A DNA stretch of 64,000 bases from the NCBI RefSeq assembly GCF_001051235.1, contig NZ_CBTJ020000002.1:38144-102143 (forward strand), given 5' to 3'. The translations under genes were made by a program, and so were the position numbers. Of the stretch, positions 58,502 to 64,000 are shown one piece after another. The DNA is from Candidatus Competibacter denitrificans Run_A_D11 (lineage in GTDB: Bacteria; Pseudomonadota; Gammaproteobacteria; Competibacterales; Competibacteraceae). The notes beneath the pieces are model-generated. The model saw only the letters and a list, made by a program, of their open reading frames with translations. It searched no databases and was not told where the DNA came from. Every line of letters starts with the position of its first letter. Positions within the stretch are counted from its first letter, which is position 1.

Positions 58502-59065
58502 ATGAGCGAACCCCGCATTATCAAGAAATATCCCAATCGCCGCCTGTACGATACAGCGGTGAGCAGCTACATCACGCTTGAAAACGTCAAGCAACTGGTG
58601 TTGGATCGTGCCGTTTTTAATGTGATCGACGCCAGAACCAACACTGATATTACCCGGGGGATTTTGCTGCAAATCATCAGCGAACAAGAAGAGCAAGGCA
58701 ACCCGATTTTTACTACGGAGGTTCTTGCGCACATCATCCGTTTCTACGGTGATACGCTGCAAGGAATGATGGGTAATTATCTGGAAAAAAGCTTGCAAGC
58801 CTTTGTCGATCAACAACATCTGTTCCGGGAACAGATGCGGACCCTCATCGGTAAAAACCCACTATCGATGATGACCGAGTTGGTGGAGCACAACCTCTCG
58901 TTGTGGAAAAGCGTCAACGACCGGCTGCAACAGTATGTTCCACCAGGGACCGGTGAAATCCCAATACTCTCCCCTTCAGCCACCTCATCCCAGAACGCTG
59001 AGCCTGGCACCGAGCCAACAAAACCCGGTAAAGAGCGATCCGGCAAAAAAACCAAAGGTTCATGA
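58502..59065 (+). CDS. phaR: Polyhydroxyalkanoate synthesis repressor PhaR
   Basis: 187 residues. The PHB/PHA accumulation regulator DNA-binding domain opens RIIKKYPNRRLYDTAVSSYI and continues LENVKQLVLD; the second domain has TTEVLAHIIRFYGDTLQGMM. A Ser/Pro/Lys-rich tail follows. PhaR binds both PHA granules and DNA, derepressing phasin and other PHA genes when polymer forms. Separated from phaB by a terminator. Confidence 0.95.
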   Translation: MSEPRIIKKYPNRRLYDTAVSSYITLENVKQLVLDRAVFNVIDARTNTDITRGILLQIISEQEEQGNPIFTTEVLAHIIRFYGDTLQGMMGNYLEKSLQAFVDQQHLFREQMRTLIGKNPLSMMTELVEHNLSLWKSVNDRLQQYVPPGTGEIPILSPSATSSQNAEPGTEPTKPGKERSGKKTKGS

Positions 59066-59113
59066 GGCACTGCCTCTAGCCCTCTTCGGTTCCAACCGCA
59101 TGGAAAAAACCGG

Positions 59114-60169
59114 TTAACGTGATATCAGCCAAGCAGCAATGGCTGGGGGAATTTCACGTTGGGCGCGTGCGCTGACGTAAATCCCGATATGGCCACCCCG
59201 AAAGGAAAGCTCCGAATAATCTCGACTCCGACAGAGATCTTTCAAGACTTTAGAAGCCGCAGGTGGCACCAAATGATCTTGGGTGGCATAAACATTCAAC
59301 ACCGGCATGACGATAGCCGCTAAATCCACGCGGCGTTCACCGATGACCACTTCGCCTCTGATCAACTTATTCTGCTGGAAAAAATCCTTAGCAAATTGGC
59401 GGAACGCCGCACCCGCTTGATCGGGACTGTCGAAAATCCATTTTTCCATTCTGAGAAAATTTTTCAAGGCTGTCGCGTCATCAAGGATATCAACCAGATC
59501 GACGTATTTTTGGCCAGCCAAGCGGAAAGGACTCAGGGATAAGAATGCGAAATTCAAGAAGCTGCCCGGCACATTACCAAAACTATCAACCAGCAAATCG
59601 ACATTGACATACCGGATCAGATGCGTCAGCAGATTATCCGGCGTGTGAAAATCAATCGGCGTAACCATCGTCACCAGGTTGCGGATTTTTTCTGGATAAA
59701 GCGAAGTAAAACACAGACTCAATGCCCCGCCCTGGCATACGCCCAGCAAATTGATCGTGTCTTGCTGGTTGCGCTCCCGCAGAAAATCGACGCAGTGACT
59801 GATATACCGGTGTATGTAATCTGCCAGCGTCAAATTGCGATCCCCGGCATCTGGATAACCCCAGTCGATCAAATAGACATCAATACCGGCCGCCAACAGG
59901 CCCCGGATCATCGACCGATCTTCCTGAATATCCATCATATAGGGCCGATTGACCAGGGCGTAAACGATCAACAGCGGAATGGGGTGCGGTTTAGCAACCT
60001 GCGGCTGGTAGCGGTATAAGACGAGCTTATCTTCTCGATACACCGGATCACGCGGCGAGACGCCGGCTTCAATCTCCCCGACGCGCCGCAGGGTTTGCAT
60101 TCCCTCCGTCAAGCGAGCGCTATAGCCTTTCAGCTCTTCGCTGATCTGTTCCGGGGTTAGGCCGATCAT
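59114..60169 (-). CDS. phaC: Class III PHA synthase catalytic subunit PhaC
   Basis: 351 residues from the ATG at 60169, overlapping phaE as ATGA; the frame is open to 60196. The lipase-like box GVCQGGALSL holds the nucleophile Cys145, with Asp298 (YATQDHLVPP) and His327 (GGHIGIYVS). These sit four residues from the Allochromatium vinosum Cys149/Asp302/His331 numbering. The length (about 350) and the PhaE partner identify class III. It polymerises (R)-3-hydroxybutyryl-CoA on granules. Converges with phaR. Confidence 0.96.
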   Translation of the reverse strand: MIGLTPEQISEELKGYSARLTEGMQTLRRVGEIEAGVSPRDPVYREDKLVLYRYQPQVAKPHPIPLLIVYALVNRPYMMDIQEDRSMIRGLLAAGIDVYLIDWGYPDAGDRNLTLADYIHRYISHCVDFLRERNQQDTINLLGVCQGGALSLCFTSLYPEKIRNLVTMVTPIDFHTPDNLLTHLIRYVNVDLLVDSFGNVPGSFLNFAFLSLSPFRLAGQKYVDLVDILDDATALKNFLRMEKWIFDSPDQAGAAFRQFAKDFFQQNKLIRGEVVIGERRVDLAAIVMPVLNVYATQDHLVPPAASKVLKDLCRSRDYSELSFRGGHIGIYVSARAQREIPPAIAAWLISR

Positions 60170-60759
60170 GGGGTATTCTCTCTTTTCGGGGAACAAGCCA
60201 ACAGGGAGTTAAACAGGCGACCGCTGAGTTCGGCATAGGCGGAGCCGCGCAGCATTTGCCCATAGGTTTTTTCGTTACAATCGACCCACAGGTTGTAAAG
60301 TTCTCGCAAGCTCCCGATCATCTGGCCCGTCGCCGCGCGTTCGCTGAGCTGTTTTTCCATCAAATCTAATGCGCCCTTGGCGGCATTGCGCAGCATGTCG
60401 AAATACTGATTCTGCACACCCCGATAGGCCTGCCAAGCGTCGCCTCCCCCATCGGCGGGCGCAACGAAGCCCAAGGAAGTCGCCGTCTGTTGCCACAAAT
60501 CAAGGGTCTGATTCCACAGCCGGGCCAGTTCAGGATTGACGTTAGGGTCATCGGCAGATTGAAGGATAGCCGTTTTAAATTGCGCGAAATTCTCCCGCAG
60601 CATAGTGCCCCAATCAGCGCCCGTTGCGGCACTGCCCTGGAGTTGTTGGCCCATAGCAGCGATTTGCTCGCCAAAGGCCAAGTAGCCGCGCGCCTGATCA
60701 ATGATAAATTGAGTATCAAGTGGCTTCGGGGAGTCAACGGTCTGGGTTTGATCGGCCAT
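60166..60759 (-). CDS. phaE: Class III PHA synthase subunit PhaE (short form)
   Basis: 197 residues. The helical PhaE core is present: NPELARLWNQTLDLWQQTAT, AYRGVQNQYFDMLRNAAKGA and LYNLWVDCNEKTYGQMLRGS then AYAELSGRLFNSLL. It ends shortly after that block, whereas Allochromatium PhaE is about 357 residues, so the C-terminal (and part of the N-terminal) region is missing. PhaE is required for full PhaC activity. Coupled to phaC by ATGA. Confidence 0.92.
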   Translation of the reverse strand: MADQTQTVDSPKPLDTQFIIDQARGYLAFGEQIAAMGQQLQGSAATGADWGTMLRENFAQFKTAILQSADDPNVNPELARLWNQTLDLWQQTATSLGFVAPADGGGDAWQAYRGVQNQYFDMLRNAAKGALDLMEKQLSERAATGQMIGSLRELYNLWVDCNEKTYGQMLRGSAYAELSGRLFNSLLACSPKRENTP

Positions 60760-60858
60760 GGCAACAAGGATTCCGGTCGATAGTGGATATGAGCGTTAAA
60801 ACCAGTATAGACGGCTCAGGTAGCACTTGCTCGCTGCCCGCAGCCGACGATTAGGCCA

Positions 60859-62334
60859 TTAAGGCGTCACCGGTTTGGGCACCGGCAAATCCTGGGCGAG
60901 TGCTTCGGCGCGGAACTGCTTGAGCTTAGCCCGTAGCCCAGCCTCTTCATTCGGAGCGAGGCCACTCCCTCGCAACCCAAGTTCTAACTGTTCGATGGCC
61001 GGTAACAACTCGCCGTTCAGATAATGATACTCCGCCATGGTGGCGTGGGTCGCAGTTAGGTCGCCGGCCCGTTGCGCCGCTTGTGCGTAAGTAGCGTACA
61101 GTTGAGGCTCGTTGGGATGGCGGCTGAGATGCGGCCGTAACAGGCGCAATCCTTGTCTGGGATCGCCTTGAGCCGCCAGGGCACGGCCGTAATGCATCGC
61201 CAAAACGAAATCATCGGGATAAAGCGCGCGAGCCTCCTCAAACTGTCGCCAGCCCCGCTCTGGCTCACCCTTGGCCAAGGCAATCTCGGCTGTTTCCAGG
61301 CGAAAGGCTAGCCGGTCGGGATCACTTTTACGCAGGCGTTCGATTTGCTGCTGGGCCTCGTCATAACGGCCTGCTTGCCGCAAGGCTAAGGCATAGCCAT
61401 AGCGCGTGGCGGTTTCATCCGCCGGATTACCTTTGGCCAGGGTCGTTTCAAATTCCCGGATCAAGGTTTGCGCGTCATCGGTGGCCAGCACACGCGCCCG
61501 CGCCTTGGCGAGTTCGTAAGCTTTCCGGCTACGCACCGCAGGCTTCTTGCCGGACGGTATTTCGAGTCGGTCCCGCGTATCAGCGATCCGGCTTTCCGGC
61601 CGTGGATGAGTTAACAGCATCTCCGGTAGCCGGTTTTCCGAACTCCCGGATAGGCGCTCCAGCTTGGCGAAAAAATCGCTCATCCCACGCGGATCAAAAC
61701 CGGCCTTGGCCAACAAGCGCATACCCACCCGGTCGGCTTCTTGTTCGTTCGTGCGGGTAAAACTGATCTGATGCTGGGCGCTGGCCGCCATGGTGCTGAC
61801 CAGCGCCGCCTGACCGCCTTGCTTGCTGGCAGCCGCCAGTGCGGCCGAAGCCAGCATCGCCGCCGCCAAGGGGAGCGCCATGCGCCGCATATCGGCGATA
61901 GCGCGCACAATATGCCGCTGCGACACATGGGCAATTTCATGAGCCAGCACACCGGCTAACTCGTCTTCTCGCTCCGTGGCCAGCAAAAGCCCGGCGTTGA
62001 TGCCGATAAAATTATGGGGCAGCGCAAAGGCGTTGATACTGCCGCTGCGAACCAGAAAAAAGGTATAGGGTGTGCCGTTTTGATCGGCGTAGGTCACGAT
62101 GCTTTGACCGATGGAAGCCAGATAGGCATTCAGTTGCACATCGTCGATCACCAGATCGCGTTCCCGCAACTTGCGCATGGTCTCCAAACCCAGGCGCTGC
62201 TCCTCGTTATTGCCCACATAGACCTGGGAAGGATCGCCGATATCCGGCAGCAGGATGGATTGAGCGACAGGCGCGCTGAGCGGGGTTACCGCGAGGGCAA
62301 AACTCAAGGCGAGAGCAAGGAAACGCTGGAACAT
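60859..62334 (-). CDS. bepA: M48 metalloprotease with TPR repeats (BepA/YfgC type)
   Basis: 491 residues. The signal peptide ends near LSAPVA/QS. The zinc site is HEIAHVSQRH (His132, Glu133, His136), with a downstream Glu near 199 (TNEQEADRVG). The C-terminal half (from about 280) contains several TPR-like repeats (ETATRYGYALALRQAGRYDE, EPERGWRQFEEARALYPDDF). BepA proteins process or assist LptD and BAM substrates in the periplasm. The fit to length and domain order is good. Confidence 0.9.
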   Translation of the reverse strand: MFQRFLALALSFALAVTPLSAPVAQSILLPDIGDPSQVYVGNNEEQRLGLETMRKLRERDLVIDDVQLNAYLASIGQSIVTYADQNGTPYTFFLVRSGSINAFALPHNFIGINAGLLLATEREDELAGVLAHEIAHVSQRHIVRAIADMRRMALPLAAAMLASAALAAASKQGGQAALVSTMAASAQHQISFTRTNEQEADRVGMRLLAKAGFDPRGMSDFFAKLERLSGSSENRLPEMLLTHPRPESRIADTRDRLEIPSGKKPAVRSRKAYELAKARARVLATDDAQTLIREFETTLAKGNPADETATRYGYALALRQAGRYDEAQQQIERLRKSDPDRLAFRLETAEIALAKGEPERGWRQFEEARALYPDDFVLAMHYGRALAAQGDPRQGLRLLRPHLSRHPNEPQLYATYAQAAQRAGDLTATHATMAEYHYLNGELLPAIEQLELGLRGSGLAPNEEAGLRAKLKQFRAEALAQDLPVPKPVTP

Positions 62335-62460
62335 AGGATAACCGTAACCTGATGGATGACATGGGCTTGGAACCTGCCAAGCGGGCGAGGTTCCGAAATT
62401 TGCGCCGCCCAGTCAAGCGTGCTTCAATGCAATGACTGACCGGCTTCCCCTATCCCCGCT

Positions 62461-62697
62461 ATGATCGCCGTCACGACCGAACTCGACACGTCAGGACTCA
62501 ATTGCCCCCTGCCGATCCTTAAAGCCAAGAAAGCCCTCGCTGGGCTTGTCGGTGGTCAGTTGTTGCGGGTCATCGCCACCGATCCCGAATCGGTCCGCGA
62601 TTTCACGGTTTTCAGCCAGCAAATGGGCCATGCGCTACTGGAGTCGCGCGAAGAAAACGGGCGTTTTTATTTTCTCCTGCGCAAGCGCGCATCTTGA
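62461..62697 (+). CDS. TusA-family sulfur carrier
   Basis: 78 residues. LDTSGLNCPLPILKAKKAL contains the CPxP motif with the persulfide Cys, followed by GQLLRVIATDPESVRDF and a C-terminal FYFLLRKR. It would relay persulfide sulfur for tRNA thiolation, molybdenum cofactor or sulfur metabolism; no partner gene is adjacent, so the tusA name is left open. Confidence 0.88.
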   Translation: MIAVTTELDTSGLNCPLPILKAKKALAGLVGGQLLRVIATDPESVRDFTVFSQQMGHALLESREENGRFYFLLRKRAS

Positions 62698-62730
62698 GCG
62701 TCGATCACTCGTTCTGAAGGCGCGCTGCGC

Positions 62731-63903
62731 TCAAACCAGCGCTTGTTCCAGATCGGCGATCAGGTCGGCCGGATCTTCCAGGCCAATCGATAAGCGCAGC
62801 AGCGAATCAGCGATACCCCGCCTCGCTCGTTCCTCGGCGGTCAGCCCGTGATGGGTGGTGGTACAGGGTTGCGTCACCAAGCTTTCTGCGCCACCAAGGC
62901 TCGGCGCCAGTGCAAACAGCCGGAGCCGATCCGCGACCTGGGTGGCATCCTCACCGGTACCGGCGATCTCAATAGTGAGCATCCCGCCAAATCCATCCAT
63001 CTGCGCTTGCGCCAAGGCGTGACCGGGAAAATCGAGCAGTCCAGGATAATAGACGCGAGCGATCTTCGGGTGGCGAGCCATGGCCTCTGCGATGACTTGC
63101 GCGCTCGCATTCTGCTGGCGAACCCGCACCGCTAAGGTCCGCAGGCTCCGGGAAAGTAGCGCGGCAGTTTCGGGAGCGATGGTCGAACCCAGGTTCTTGC
63201 GCCAGTTCCAGACCGGCAGCACTAAGTCCTTGGCGCCCGCCAACACACCGGCGGTCAGATCGCTGTGGCCACCTAAATACTTGGTTGCGCTATGAATCAC
63301 AAAGTCGGCGCCTAATTCCAGCGGTCGCTGGTTAACGGGTGAGGCGAAGGTGTTATCGACCGCTAGCCAAGCACCACGGGCATGGACCAATTGGGCAATG
63401 GCCCGAATATCGAACACTTCCAAAAGCGGGTTAGTCGGTGTTTCAAAAAACACCAACTTGGCGCCACCAGCCAACAAAGCATCCAGGCGCTCCAATTCAG
63501 CGCCGAGCAAAAAGTAGGTTGGAATACCCAGCAAAGGTAACTGGCTCGACAACAATTCCAGCGTGCCGCCGTAGGCATCACCAATACAAACGATCCCTTC
63601 GCGGCCGTGAGCCAAAAACAGAGCGGCCTCGGCTGCCATCCCCGAACCGAACGCCCAGGCCAATTCCGCGCTTTCCAAGCCAGCCAGCGTCTCTTCCAAT
63701 GCGAACAGACTGGGATTCAGGCCATAGCGGGTATAAAGGCTCCCCGGTTTACGGCCATCCACCACATCAAGCAGGGCAGCAGTCGAGGGAAAGGCAAAGG
63801 TCGTGGTGTTATAGATCGGCAGATGAGGGCTACCGTGCGGATCTTGCAGCGTCGTGCCGTGAATAGCACGGGTATCAAGCGCGTGGCGTGGATCTGTGAT
63901 CAT
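62731..63903 (-). CDS. PLP-dependent trans-sulfuration enzyme (Cys/Met metabolism family)
   Basis: 390 residues. HALDTRAIHGTTLQDPHGSP, YTRYGLNPSLFALEETLAGL, AWAFGSGMAAEAALFLA, the PLP block SATKYLGGHSDLTAGVL (Lys Schiff base), and ETPTNPLLEVFDI. It belongs to the cystathionine gamma-synthase/lyase and methionine gamma-lyase family; the exact reaction cannot be told from motifs alone. GGAG lies 6 bp before the ATG. The remaining 97 bp to the edge hold no gene that I can support. Confidence 0.9.
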   Translation of the reverse strand: MITDPRHALDTRAIHGTTLQDPHGSPHLPIYNTTTFAFPSTAALLDVVDGRKPGSLYTRYGLNPSLFALEETLAGLESAELAWAFGSGMAAEAALFLAHGREGIVCIGDAYGGTLELLSSQLPLLGIPTYFLLGAELERLDALLAGGAKLVFFETPTNPLLEVFDIRAIAQLVHARGAWLAVDNTFASPVNQRPLELGADFVIHSATKYLGGHSDLTAGVLAGAKDLVLPVWNWRKNLGSTIAPETAALLSRSLRTLAVRVRQQNASAQVIAEAMARHPKIARVYYPGLLDFPGHALAQAQMDGFGGMLTIEIAGTGEDATQVADRLRLFALAPSLGGAESLVTQPCTTTHHGLTAEERARRGIADSLLRLSIGLEDPADLIADLEQALV

Positions 63904-64000
63904 CGTCTACTCCGAAAGCATCTATTGTTGTCATGGGAGTATAGAGCGTATGCGGCACAGCGGATCGTTAACGCGACGTGAGTACGCCGGCGTCCTCGCA

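Overview
The window is 64 kb of chromosome from a GC-rich gammaproteobacterium. Gene order (miaB-ybeZ-ybeY-corC-lnt, tamA-tamB, acnB, rlmD, bepA) is gammaproteobacterial. A class III poly(3-hydroxybutyrate) synthase (phaC/phaE) with phaA, phaB, phaR and a granule-region protein, plus ppk1 with a double-domain polyphosphate:AMP phosphotransferase, points to a polymer-storing organism such as Competibacteraceae or relatives. The genus is inferred from gene content only.

Layout. 1-2.3 kb: polyphosphate operon (ppk1 runs off the left edge). 2.6-5.7 kb: two tandem lytic transglycosylases. 5.7-11.3 kb: a TonB receptor / YfiR-like / hybrid sensor kinase operon. 11.5-13.8 kb: rlmD-cysM. 14-20 kb: tamA-tamB outer-membrane assembly. 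20-26.8 kb: a thioredoxin-like protein, a Do-type periplasmic protease, a flavoprotein of the 4-hydroxybutyryl-CoA dehydratase / 4-HPA hydroxylase family, and acnB with a clear terminator.

26.8-30.26 kb is a decayed accessory island: two transposase remnants, an orphan HExxH protein, the C-terminal stub of a DNA methyltransferase, an intact vapBC pair with a palindromic operator, a YhcG-type PDDEXK nuclease coupled to it, and a helicase gene cut off at its Walker A motif. 30.3-34.7 kb: a second hybrid kinase with a small coupled upstream ORF, a PHA granule-region protein and an acyl-CoA-ligase-like protein that lacks the A10 lysine. 34.8-38.6 kb: Fur-box-preceded ferric iron ABC transporter. 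38.8-40.9 kb: yejB/yejE permeases without their partners. 41-44 kb: MFS exporter, ssb, sohB.

44.1-45.0 kb: a second vapBC pair between dispersed palindromic repeats; its toxin lacks a catalytic Asp. 45.1-51.1 kb: a tightly overlapped miaB-ybeZ-ybeY-corC run followed by lnt and a lipoprotein transglycosylase. 51.3-56.2 kb: zinc-ribbon protein, phosphatidyltransferase, degenerate EAL-HDOD protein, AI-2E-family permease and a phytase-like lipoprotein. 56.2-60.8 kb: PHA cluster (phaA-phaB, phaR, convergent phaE-phaC). 60.8-63.9 kb: bepA, a TusA-like protein and a trans-sulfuration enzyme.

No tRNA, rRNA or CRISPR array was recognised. No intergenic stretch exceeds about 300 bp except around the island, whose contents are listed.
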